From: Opisthocomus hoazin
Taxonomy: Eukaryota; Chordata; Aves; Opisthocomiformes; Opisthocomidae
Direction: 5' to 3'
NCBI RefSeq assembly: GCF_030867145.1
Contig: NC_134421.1
Coordinates: forward strand, 26,481,979 to 26,545,978
DNA length: 64,000 nucleotides
Shown: positions 38,001 to 51,400 of the stretch, one piece after another
Layout of the letters: each line of letters starts with the position of its first letter
Numbering within the stretch: position 1 is the stretch's first letter
Program-made: the position numbers and the translations under genes
Notes under the pieces: generated by a model
What the model was told of the DNA's origin: nothing
Database searches by the model: none
What the model saw: the letters and a program-made list of their open reading frames with translations, nothing else

Positions 38001-39371
38001 CCAAAACTCCCTAAATTTCAATGCATCTTTTATTTTTAAGATCATAATATACACTAATTTGTCTAATTTGATAGCACACAACTTTTATAATGAGGTATTG
38101 CTCACTGTTTTAAAAGTACTACAAGTATTTTCACAAGGTAGTACTTTTTTAAAAACAAAATCCTTATCAAAATAGACAGTAAAATTGCTACAAAAACCTA
38201 TCATATATTTAAAAGTGCCACTATGTCCATTTTGAACATATTTTAAACACATACAGATGTAAGTAATGCTTTTGACATAGAAACTCGTGATGTTATTCAT
38301 CCTTCAAGTGGATGAAGAACTAGTTCAGAAGATATATCCAATTAACAAGTTATTATTTTGCTATATTAGATCAAAAGAGATTTCATTTTTTTCTAAAGCC
38401 CAGGAATACTTAAACTTTGATGCTGAATGGGGCCACAGCAAGTTTAAGCACATATAGAAATATGTGAAATAACAACTTTCATTGTCATGCATGCAGACAC
38501 TTGAGTAATTTGGACAATAGTTTCTACAAAATACTTAAGACAATTATTTAAATAAGATGACCAGTAGACCTAATAAAAGGTATATTTATTTTACACAAAC
38601 CAGCACTTTACAGATGGAAATATGTTTCTTAGACATCTGTAAAGAAGAAAGCATCTGTGGAAGACAACTCAAACTGCAAGAGAATGAGATGATGCTCACA
38701 GTATAGCAGGCTTTTTTATACATATATATAAAATTAACACGCTATTTTAGCTTATCAAATAAAACTTTTACAAACATCTTTTTGCCACCTATCAAATGAA
38801 AACATTATTAACTACATATTGTAGTCAATATTTTTGATGTTTTAATTTTTTTGTACTCTTTGGTAGAAAATTGAACTTCTCACAATAAATAGCCCCCTAT
38901 AATTAAAACAAAGGTTAAATCATACAGCTGAATATAATTCTATCTACTAAGAGATAAAACATAGCTATAATTAATTTCAGACAGTAAGAACTTCATTTTC
39001 TCATGGATGCTTTTCTGTATTCTGCTAGATCTAAATGTCAGGAGCTTTTTCCAGTCTACAGTTCCCTTTTTTATGAAGTTTTAAATTATTGCAAATGGAT
39101 CTTACTAAATAGTTCTCTCTTTCTGCAGCCAAAGGCTTTCGAGTATTTTTAACATGATCTGCATTCATTTTCTTACGGCTCTACAGATGTAGTCAACTGT
39201 TTTTGTTCCTAAAATATGTAACCTACTCTAGGTCTACCTGATAGATGTCTTGCCTTTACAGCATTCCAAGTTTCCTTGGTTTTGGATCTTTTTATGTAAC
39301 ACCTCAAATGGCAGCAGATATCTCTAGTGCAGAAATGTTTTTGTTAAAATGCAAAGAATAAAGTTATTTAA

Positions 39372-39424
39372 TCAAGCAGTAAACTTTCCATTAATTCTTT
39401 TGACTGAGAACCATAACTTTTTCA
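39372..39424 (-). CDS. LRRIQ1: LRRIQ1 last coding exon (candidate), C-terminal tail and stop
   Basis: The acceptor is gtttcagccttcag|TGAAAAAG, phase-compatible with the previous exon (A+TG gives Met). Sixteen codons follow, KKLWFSVKRINGKFTA, then TGA at 39372-39374. The human protein, as I recall it, ends with a short KLWFPSKLI-like tail, so KLWF and the exon phase both fit. The 13.5 kb distance from the previous exon and the small size keep this below certainty. Confidence 0.6.
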
Positions 39425-42400
39425 CTGAAGGCTGAAACCCTCAAATTAGTAAATTAAGTGGTTAATTTAGTGTAACTTCAAACCAAATCTAACGTGATAA
39501 GAATATTAAAAAAAATGATCCCTTCTTTAATTTAAAGAGCTGTTCCCTGGAGTTGCAAACATTGTTAAACAGCAAAAAGAATTAAGACTGGAACACATTG
39601 TTTATTAAAAAAAAAAAAAAAAAGATAGCTATTGCATGTTTAGACTTGAAAAGAAGTTTGTGCCTGAGACTGAATTTCATATGCACTCATCCTGAAGGCT
39701 GTATCAATGATAAAGGTAGACTAGACACACCAGTTATTTATTTCTACATTTTGCAAAGATTTTTCATTGCCTTATTTTTAAGACAGAATAAATACAAGTG
39801 CCAGAACAAAAACATCAATAATAAATTTGAAAATTAGTTTAAAAGCGATAGAGTCAATGCAGCAAAAGAGGAAGTCAATCACATCCTAATTGCCTAATCT
39901 GAATTATTTCTGGACTAACAACTTCACTTGTTTATAAACCTGTCTGTACTGCTAAATATTATTTTTATGGTGGACTTCAGAAATCTGTAAATGTATGCTT
40001 TCTGGCTTTCCACTTCTAACTAGATGTAATTGATTGGAAGGGATATATTACCCTTCCATTACTATGAAAATTATATTATTATTCCATAAAACAATCCCCA
40101 AAGACTTGCTGTAATTTGCTACAAGAAACTTGTGATAAGTCTTCAGAAATTACTGATATATCCTTTTATTTTGGCAGAATAACAGCTGTATCTGTCATAG
40201 CATGAATTGTGCTTGTCTAAACTTCAGAGTCAAAAGTTCACAAATTTATTTCTTTTATTTTTTATTGTAATTAATTCATGCGTTGTTTAGAGGGTAGCGC
40301 AAATATTTTGTGAGTAAAATGTAATAACTTACTAATCTTGAGTGCATATAAGGCGTCTGACAAAACAATGTTTTAGATGTCTGTGAGAATCATATTTCAG
40401 GATTTGTAGACCCTCAGTAATAGAGCAGGAGAACTTCCTCAGTCTGAAGGTATTTTCGCAGAATCCCAGATACTCTAAAGGCGTAAACTCTCTGCTTCCC
40501 TGAATGCAGGTTTAACAAATCAAAGGCTATCCCAAAATCTGACAATTGCAGCTCTTTATCTAGCCTGAAGGGCTGGTTAGATTTCCTAGGGTCTGCTTTA
40601 AACTTTACTATACAGTAGTGACCTAGACAAACTGAGTCAAAGCATAGACGACTCTGTATTCTTTCTTTTCATCCTTCACAAATCTCAGCACTTTCAGCCA
40701 AATAAAATAAAACCATTGAAGGGAATGATCAACTAATTTAGAAAGAAATATTGATAAGACAACCAGATAGATTTGTTGTAAATCACTGCAAATCACTCCC
40801 TTTAAATTTCCCATCTTCCTGTCTTTGAAATGGGCATAATTATGCTTGCTCTTCTGATAAAGCACTTCTGATAGCTACTAACTAGTACTAAGAGATGGGT
40901 ATTATTGCCAGCACTGCTGTTCCAGTTATCGGCCTAAGTGGAGTGATGAAAGACAGAACCAGCATAGAGATCCAACCGTCTATTCCCTGAAGCAGAATTC
41001 TCAGACACAGACATGAGTCAGGCCAGCATATAAGCAAAGTGAAATTTTCTTACTCCTATTCATATTATACATAATTCTCAGACATTATACTCACAGACTG
41101 CTAGTGGCTTAAATGTTAATTATGATTAAAAAATTGTGTCATAAAGCAAAGAAACACCTCATATACAGTGAAGATATCAGTCAAATATGAGAAATATTTT
41201 TATTGCAGTTCTTTCTCCTAGAGCTTAACGCAAGAACAAACAGAAAGAAAAATTAATATGTAGGGATGGCATTGCAAACATAGGACTTACCTGATTAATC
41301 ATACATGTGCCCACAAATTACTATGCTTATTATTAATTCATGTCTTTTTCTATTTCAGTGAAAATCTAGGTATGAACACTCTTGTGGTGAAGTAAGAGCA
41401 GCTTTGTACTCAAGTATAAAGTACGCATGTAGGTAGAGTCTTGCAAGAATTAAAAATATTATATCTAGATAAAAATTAAAACAGCTATTTTATTGTCAAT
41501 ACCTGTGTTTATGACAGTTTTTTTGATCGTACATTATTCAGACAGGCAATTTTTTCCTTCAGAAATATTCAGTAAAGACAGCTCCATTAGCAAATGGTTA
41601 GAATTTTGTCTAGATCAATGGGATGAGGGGAAGACAAGAGAATCTGGTAAGGGATGATAATGCCACTTTGAACTAAGAGACTAAACCTAGAAATGTTCCT
41701 TAAAAATACAATCTTGTACTTACTTCTCCTTGAATGTAAATACATTTATACCTGCTCAGAGGAAGTTGTGCAATTTTACTGCTTTATGAGATTTTTCTTT
41801 TAAGGAAAGGGGAAAAAATAATAAAAAGTGGGGAGGATACTTTGTTCAATGTACAGAAAAATAAAGATTCACCAAAACCCAATGATTTACAGCAAATGAA
41901 AATATGTTGCATTTTTAAAAATGTTCTACCAAGCACACACCTGAAGTGCTGCAAGGTCAGACATTCACATATTTTTAAAATATTAAAAATCTCAGTGAGA
42001 TTGTTTAACTGTTCTTCAGGGTGTACTTTATTTGAAAGTTTTACTTCACATCTCAGTATTTTATTTTTTTTTTTATATTTTTCTCTTACTGCTTTACTAA
42101 TGTTGTGAAAAGTTTTTACAGCGAGCTTGGACTTGCAATACTTCTATTTTTCCCTAAACTGCAATGTGCCTTACAAATGAACAGTTCACTTATTCGCATA
42201 TTTGACTGAATAAAATTACTGTTATCAAAACTTTTTGACCAGTAAAATAAAAGGTAACATTTACAGTCATATATTGCTATCAATACAATAAAAGGTGCAT
42301 ATTTAATTAATATGCATACATACACACATAGGTATGCACGCATGTATTTGTGATTTACAAACAGTTGTAAGCATGATCATAATACTTTCTTTTCACGTTA

Positions 42401-45400
42401 TGTTCTACAAGTGTATTTGTAGTGGGCCTTACCCAAAGGCAACAACAGAAACATTCACATTGTTTCAAGCTCATATATAAGTATCTTTGCTAAAAATAAA
42501 TTAGAACTCTTACAATGGTTTACTCTATAAAATATTGATATTTTTGACAACCATAACAGTAATCATAACAATAATAATATTTATTATTATTTTTACCATT
42601 ACTGGTACTAGAATTGAATAGAACCTGGCAAGTGTATTAAGTACAATTTAACATGATATACAGTTATTCTAATATGCATTCATATGGGAACAAAATCTTT
42701 GCCAAGAAAAGCAATTTAATTTCTCTTATCCCATACCAGGCTTTGGAAGACAGGCTGTAACAGTTATTTACTGTACTTTCATTTAATTGTAATATTTGAC
42801 TATATGAAGCTCCATTATAGTCTAAGAGATTTTCAGGTGCCTGTATATATCAAATAACCATTTCTTTTGAGTATGTGCTGAAAGCTTGTCTTGGGTTAAG
42901 TTAACATGCTTCTATTTCTAAGCCATCACTTTTCTGTTTAATCTGTTTTCTGCTATTGATTTGTTCTGGTCTTTTTTGGTTAAAGCCTGGGTCTTTTAAC
43001 AAATGTCAAGGTTTACATATCCTCTGTTTTGATAAGTAATGCAATATGTAAAATGCTTTGAATGAAATTCTTGGTGTCCGAGAAGAAAAGCTTTGTTAAA
43101 CAGGTTATGATAGAAATTTTATGATGTATAGTAGACGTCATAGGGCATTTATCGACCCACCTAACATTGTGTGTCTGGAGATACAATTTATTTCAAAGTC
43201 CTTACCATATTGTATTACTTAAAAGCAAATGCAGCATAAGAAGGCATGGAAAAAAAACTTCAACATTTTAATGAAAGTGACCAGAACGAATCCCTAGTAG
43301 CAAAGCGTTTACATCCATTTAAGCTCTGGAAAGAAGCTAGGTTCAGCAAATCTGTGAAAAACATAAATGCTACAATCTCAGAAAAGTTACTTTTTAATAA
43401 TATTACTTCTGGCTATATTGAAGTTGGATCAAAACCACATTTTTAGTTGCATCGTTTACATCAAAACAAAAATATATTTATTGTATTGCAGTTTTACGTT
43501 AAATTTTTGTATTTCACAGGTATTTGAAAAACACTAAGAAACCTCAGGAGCATCTTATACAAAATCTCATATAATATGTAAAGATGTATCTCCTTTCCGT
43601 ATGGAGATTTGAAGATAAAACATACTCCTGATTAATTTTTTTTTTAAGGCAAATAATTAATTTTGTTTGTAAACCTTCTTGACTTCATGTTGGTAGGACT
43701 AGACACTAATCTTAAAATTTTATAGAAACAAACAACTTAAATACCTTTGCTCATCAAACATTAATGCTGTTCCAACTAGATCATGCTGACAATTACATAC
43801 TTGAATAATATGGACTCTAAAATGTGGCTCAGTCACATGAAGGAATTCACACAGATAGGCATTTACAAGAATAATTTATAAACATCTATTAATTGTCATT
43901 CTACACACTTTAAATAAATAACATAATAAACATAATGCTCCAGAAATGTTCCTGTAAAATATAACATTTTCCTAACTACAAACAGACTTTAAGAACCATT
44001 AGCTATTATAGCCCAAAAAGTCTTTTGTTTTTTAGTTCCTTAACTATTTCCCCAATTCTGACCATTTAGGCTGAAATTTTACATACTGGGTATCTGTCTC
44101 TGACCAAAGTTTTCTGAAAGGTCAGTCACTTCTAAGAAAATATGTGAAATATTTATGTTGCCCTTTTCAGAGGGGACTTGAAGTCGGCCAAGTCACAGAG
44201 CCTTGCTTTTAGAATCTGTCCAAATTTGGATCAAGTATATACAAATCTAAGTTTCCACAAGATCTGGGGAGATGTTCTTGATTTTTTTGGCTATATTCCC
44301 TAAAACATCAGTCGGCATGGAAACGTGCTTTACCATGATGTTATACGGAGTTAACAAAGACTATTCCTAAAAATAATGTTGAAGATCATGCTAGGTCAGG
44401 GAACTTATGAGCCTGCTTCTTTTATGCTCTCTGTGGCAGATGGAACCTAGCTACAAGAACCATGGAGAGGATGAGAACTAAAGCTCCTACAGGAAGGAGA
44501 CTGAGAGAAGAGGCAGAGGGTTCGAGTTAAAACCTGAGAGAGAAATGAGGCTGACTTGGAATTAAGGTGAGAGAAACTAAGGTTAACTTGGCATACAATA
44601 CCCTGACATAGCGGACACAAGAGACTAGAGTGACTTGACAAATAGACTGACACCGAGAGCAGAGAGAAAATGTGGGGCAGAAGAAAGTTGTGACTTGGCC
44701 AAAGGGAACTGGGTAAGAATAAAGAAGATGGATTATGGGGTGTTAGATGGGCCCTAACTCTGAGAACTTACATAATCAAAAGAAGTGAAAGTACAGGTGA
44801 TGATAAGAAAGGATACAGAGCATAAGTAGATTAAGAGTCTGGACTGAAGATCTGCCTAAATGGTACACTAAATCAGGCCAAATTTGGAGGAGATATAAAC
44901 TAGCAGATGATGAATCTGAGGAATACCGACAAGGAATAGCTGGATGCAAAAGGGAATAGAGAGAGAGAGGAAAAAGGAATCAGACAAGGATCTGTGGAAA
45001 CAAACACAAGACTCAATAGCAACTGTGGAAAGGAAGCCTGAGAATAGATGAGCAAGGGAACATGCAGGAATAAGAAGTTGGAGGAGCATAAACAAGAATT
45101 GTTTGTAGTAAAAGAAAGGATTAGGGAACACAAGTGTGGAAAAGTCATCAATGAAAAAGAGAAAACTTAGAAAGAAAAAAAACAAGGAAAGAAAGATTAT
45201 CTTGGGAAAAAAATCTACAGACAGGTCTTTGCCATTCAATGCAACAGCTCTGGAGCAGCCCAACATTCATTACTCAGTCTTTCTGTTCAATGACTTGAGA
45301 AATATTTTTGAAGCTATTTGACAAATATCCCACAGCAAAGAAAACCCAAAATTGTTATTATTTACTCATATCATATGACAGAAATCCTTGTGGTAGGTGT

Positions 45401-48400
45401 AATGGTTCCAAGTTGGCAGCTAAGTTACGTGTAAGTCAGTGTCTCAGAATGGATTTTATATTTTTTTTTAACCTGATTTCTCTTTAAAAAAGACAAACAA
45501 GCCCTCCACAAGAACTCCCAAACCCCACTAAAAGACTATCGGGCTGTAAAATTAAGCACTTAACATTTAGGAAATACCCCTGTGTATCCGTTATACATAG
45601 TTCTTGAATTATTTTCATAATTCAAAACATAGATGATGAAATTACATGAGTTAATGTATCATTTTTCTCCCTAGTCTGCTAAATTTAATGAAAGCAAGTT
45701 CTAAGTGCCCTTTAAAATCTGCATTTAGGTCATTTTTTAAATATGTAACCTCAAAGTGAATTAAGCAGTATCTTGTAAATTATCATCCTGTAGTCTGTTG
45801 AAAAAGATTAGGTATGTGCTGTTTTATGGTTAACTAATACATAGAAAAATATATATACATCTCCATATCATTTCAAATGGTTAGGAAAGCAGCATTTTTC
45901 AGTTGTGTTTAACAAATAGAAGAAAATTCTGATCCTGCAGAATATGTCAAATTTGCATGCATGAGTATTCTCATTATGGAAAATTATACACAAGTACTTT
46001 CCTGGTCCAGATTTTTTTCTTCTTAATCACACTTACCACTAGTCGATTTTTTAAAACATTTGCGCACGGAAATCAATGGAATTACACTGATGAGTGTGGC
46101 CTACATGTGTATTTCCTTACATTTAAAAAAAGCCAACAAGTTATTAAGACTGCAAACTGCAAGAACAGGGAAATACTCAGATATTACACCTGTGGACAGA
46201 AAAATGAAACTCCAAAAATCAGAAGTTTTAGCACTGTGTATTAGACGCACGGATCATACTGAAATCTGGCTTACCGGCTTTGACTAAGCCAGGATTTCAC
46301 CTCACAAGTTGACTTCTGTCTTCATGATTTTATGTTCATTTTTGAGAGAAGCCTTCTTCACAAGCAGATAACATTAACATAAATAGCTCTCTGCACACAT
46401 AAATGGTGACACCTATGCTGATTTACCTCACTTCCAAACACAGGATTTATATCTATATTGGAAAGAAATTCATAGTACATACCTGATTTTTCCTAGTTTC
46501 ATCATTATAAAATGTTAACTGAATTTTTAATAATGTTTCTTGAAGAACTACCAAACTTCTATTGTTACTCAATACAACATCTTCCCAGTTAAAAAAAAAA
46601 TCAATTAGTGAATTTAAGAAAATCTGAAAGAATGGGAGTTAGACCTACATTGTCACCAACTATCTTGATTTTGTGAATTAGTCACCTCACCATTTGACAT
46701 ATCCCTTGATTTTGTCACCATACTGTAACTAGTTTGGCGATTACGTGGCTGTACCTGTGTATAACCATCTGTAACACTACTCCTTTGTTGACATGGCTGC
46801 TTCCAAATAGTTTGTCCAGTTCACAGATGAGCAGCAGGCCCCTTCCCTTTCCTAACAGTTAAACATAATGATGTTATCGTCTTTTCACCACCAGATGCAT
46901 GAACATTACACAAGGATGGTGTATATCATGATTATTATTTCTGCAGATAGGAAAACGGATATACATAGATTCAAAATGACATTCCTAATATCAGCTAACA
47001 GGCTTGTGATAGAACTGGGAAAAAAAGGCCAAAGCTCTTGAGTCTGCAATCAAATACTTTCTCTCAGGTGGATAAAATGTATCCTATCAGCACCATACAC
47101 AGAAAAGTAGGTTTTAGTGTCTAAGCCTGCACATGAACGAGTTCCACTGCACTGTGTATTTTCACCTATGGGACATAAAGTATAGTTCTGTATACTGAAG
47201 AATATTGAAAATATAGTGAAGAGTATTGTACTGTTTATTCATTTCTAACACAGTAATTTTCCACATTGATTATCTAAAAGAAAGCATCAATGTCAGATGA
47301 AAAATTTGGATGTGACACAGTACTAGGATTATGAGCTTTATTTACCTGCACCTTAAGTTTGCAGGATACAAGTGAGCTCTTGTTTGGAAGTCATTAAAGA
47401 ACTTCAAATGCATATAGAGTTGTGCCACTGCTAAATTATCCCATCTCTCTGCACGGCATTTTGCCTAGGTACCATTCTATTCTAACATGCCTTACGGTTT
47501 CCAGACTGAGGTTATTCTGCATTATTTCAGCCTATACTATAGGTTTGATTAGTTTCTAACTGTTTTCATCTGACCGCGTAAATATATGCTATGTATTAAC
47601 GTATGGTGGATCGACAGCTTTATTTCTGTGGCGTATTTTATATTCTGGTAAGATGTACAGAGGTATCTGTGTGTAAAAAAATATTAAGTTGAAAGGATGT
47701 TCAAAACAGCATTCATGTTTTTCTACTGTATCAAAGCCTGGTAAATTTTAATTACTTCAGAACTGTAGAACCCTTTCTCATCCATTTTATGCACTCATTT
47801 TCTGAGAATAAAGATATCAATAGTACAGATTCATGTCACTATCTTTTACTGGACAAAATGCTTGTCCACTAACATTCATGTGGTTATATAACCAGATGTG
47901 GCTTACAGAAGAGAGAGCTTTATTCCTAAAATTGTGGCAGAAGTTGTGATTCCTAAGGTAAATTGGGTTCAGCATTTTGCTGATAACAAGTAATTTGTAC
48001 TGTAAATATCCTTTATAAATTTACAGCACTTCTACACATTCCTAAGGCGAAAGCATAAATTTTACCCCTACCTTGTAGGAAGCCTACTAAGCAGGTAAAT
48101 GCCAAGAAATTGAAAAGACTACTAAATAAGTAGCTCCATATGTGATCCCATGTTTCTAAGATGTTTCTTACTCAGTTTCCATAACATGGAAAACTTCTAA
48201 TTCAGATTGCATAAGCATAAAAAAAAAAAAAAAAGAAGGGAAAAAAAAAAAAAGACCACCAAAACTCCCTTGGTAAATATGAGTAGGGGCATGAAGAGAG
48301 TACTTAAAAAAGAGATGTTTACTGCACACAGGGAGTTTACAAATCCTAAATGAAAGACAGCAGTTATAGAACTACAATATATTGACAACAATTATGCTAA

Positions 48401-51400
48401 GGAGGAAGGAGCAGGAAAGCAGGAACTTTTTAAAGAAGTGAAGCTTCTGCTTAAAACACAGTTGAAGACTTTCTAAGGACTCTCATTATCAATAGAAGGG
48501 AAGCCAAAAAAATCAAGGTGGGGGTTCCATCAAGAGGAAAAATAAGAATTGAGAGAAAGGTGTAAAAAGGAAAGTGAAATAAATGTTACTGTATTTTGTC
48601 TTTTTTGATTTGAGTTTGAAGCTTTTCCACTGTAAGAAAGACTTTGTTAAACTTCATTCATTTAATTTCACTGACTAACAGAATGGTAAAGTTTTAATTT
48701 TTCTGAGAAACTAAATTGATAAATATTTTGGAGTGATTAAGAAATGACAAGATTCAGGTCCATTTTTTTTTTTCCTGATAACAGTATTTTACTGATATCA
48801 GAGACTCCCTGAAAGACTAGAATTCAGGAAAGAGAAGAAATAAGAATTCTGGGCACTATTTTAAATAACAACTCAGGCACAGCTCCCATTGCATTCTGTT
48901 TTCAAATTCTGGTGCTTCTGGAAATTGCTGTCAAAAGACTGCAGTTCACAAGACAAGAAGTACAATGAAAATAAAGAGGCATAGAGAAAACAAAACCACA
49001 GATTCAGATGACAGGTAGATAATGTAAATATACAGCAGACTCATCTAAAAGTCCAACATTGGTTGGCCAGAACAAGATTAGGATGACAGAATGGAGTTGA
49101 TGATTGTCATGGCCTACTCACAAACTGGATATTAGTACAAAAAATATCATCTTTTCTAGCTAGGAATAAAAAAATTATGACTTAATTCTTGCAAAATTTT
49201 TCTATGCCCATCTTGCAACTTAGTGCTGACTACACTACCAGTGTTCAGGAAAGTATTAAATATAACAGTGTTTCACACCAATGTTTACGGAGTTAATAAA
49301 AATATCAATGAGTGTAGGACTGATATCTGAATCTTGCATAACTCTGACTCTAAGACACTAACCATCATGGTTCATGTATGTGTACTACAGAGAAATTATA
49401 CATCAGTGAAAAAGAACTTTCTTTTCTGTATTTTTTTACAAAAGCAAGGTAAATTTATGTGAAACTAAAAGGCAAAAATCATGATCAGAAAAAGGTCATT
49501 CTAACACACTTACTTTTGCAATTTATTGGCACAAGGTACCACAGAGATTAAGATCTTAGCACTGGTCAGCAAAGAATGGACAAAAAAAACAAAAAAAACC
49601 ACCCACACAAACAAATCACCTCAAGAAATAGAAAAAAAAAATTAGTCCCCAGAGAGCATAAAGAAATAAGTATCATTTCTGGAAGGAATATAAAGTAGAA
49701 TGCTTATGAACATAACGTATTGGCCATCACGAGAGGCAAGGTCCTAAATTAGATGGGTAACTAATTAGTCTAATTGAACAACTGCTACTCTTTCTTTGGG
49801 CTATATATTTAAAATTTTTTTTTCTTTTTTTTAATGTTGAGTGAATTTAACAGTCAATTTTCCCTTTGAACACAGAACATGGAACCACATCAAATACTTT
49901 AAGTACACAAATGCTTTCCTTAAACTGAGATATACTATGTCCACAGCATTTCCTTTATTCTATAATTTATTTTGTCAGGAAACAGAATTCGGTTAGTTTA
50001 GGATTAATCTACCCTATCCAAGTTTTTCAGAAAAATACAGTAAATTTGGGTGATAAAAACCTTAAAATTCTTTAACTAGGAATTCTAAGAACCTACCCTT
50101 GGAAAATAAGATCTACAAAAATTACATCAAAGTTGGGCAGTTCCTCAAAATGCTTCTGAAAATCTTGACTTCGTCTTTCTAAAAAGCCCCTCTGAACTAA
50201 AGGATAATAACTTTGAAGGATTGCATATTTTGTCTTTACAAAAACATGATCATTCATGTACAGTCATGTCCTCTCAGTATATAAACAGCATTTTATTTCA
50301 ATATCATATACATTTCAGGGTTTTTTGAATAAATATACCTAAAAATCATTTGTCCTGCATTTTTAGACCAGCCCAGAGGATCTCAACAATTTATTGATAC
50401 AATTACTAAATTACAAATTATATATAAGAAACCTATGATATGCCCAACTAATACCTCTGATATATAGTAATATTTCTCAGTTGTATGGCAGTTTGCTGAA
50501 GACTTTCTACCAATAATTAAAAAGAATTCTGAGCAAAAATCAGGATTATGGATGTTGCAAAGTGAACTTAGTAACACTTTATTTATTAAAGCTTGTCGAA
50601 TCATTGAGGTTGAATTCTCCTGAAAAAATGAAGCAAGAACTTGATTTAATAATTAATTCAAATGGCACCTCTAAGGTCACAGCATTTTTTCTAAGCTCTT
50701 CTGTAGTACAAGTGCAAGCTAACTCGAATGGAATATGCCTACTAAACCACTAAAATAGTTTCTAGGCTTCTCCATTAAACATTGTGGAAAGCAAAACCAA
50801 GAGAGATAATAAATCAGGAGAGTATTTTCTAATGAATAAATTACAAATAAAAGCAAATTTGTACTATTTCCAGATTCAGGAGACCGCATGGCTAATAATT
50901 AATTTTTGATCACTGAAAAGCAACAGCCTTTGGCAAACACAACTAATAAAGTTTTTAATATACTGCATATAAATTGTACAATGATAATAGTAATGTTTGG
51001 TTTTATATATATTATGCATTACAATTTAGTGTATCATCACTGTTTAATTTCTCAGATCCACGATGAAGCAATTTATATAGATGCACACACAGAAACATAC
51101 ATAGAAAGACATAAGACCTGAGCCTTATTTTCCTTAGTTCTTGAACTACTGAAAAGAGCATTAATCACAGAATCACAGAATGGTAGGGGTAGAAAGGGAC
51201 CTCTGTGGGTCATCTAGTCCAACCCTCTTGCCGAAGCAGGGTCACCTACAGCAGGCTGCACAGGACCTTGTCCAGGTGGGTCTTGAATATCTCCAGAGAA
51301 GGAGAATAATATGCAATTGTGCTGTAGATGATGTGTATTTTACAAAAGCACACGTATATTACCAGACACTGTAAAGTGTCTGTCTCTCTTACGACTCTGC

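Larger units (their letters stand above)
24435..39371. other. ALX1-LRRIQ1 intergenic interval
   Basis: Upstream flank of ALX1 and downstream flank of LRRIQ1, both on the minus strand. The first 8 kb carries the CpG-island chain and microsatellites. The rest (about 32.5-39.4 kb) is AT-rich, with one CR1 copy at 34718-35080 and possible LRRIQ1 3' UTR toward 39.3 kb. No splice-bounded coding segment was recognised. Confidence 0.65.
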
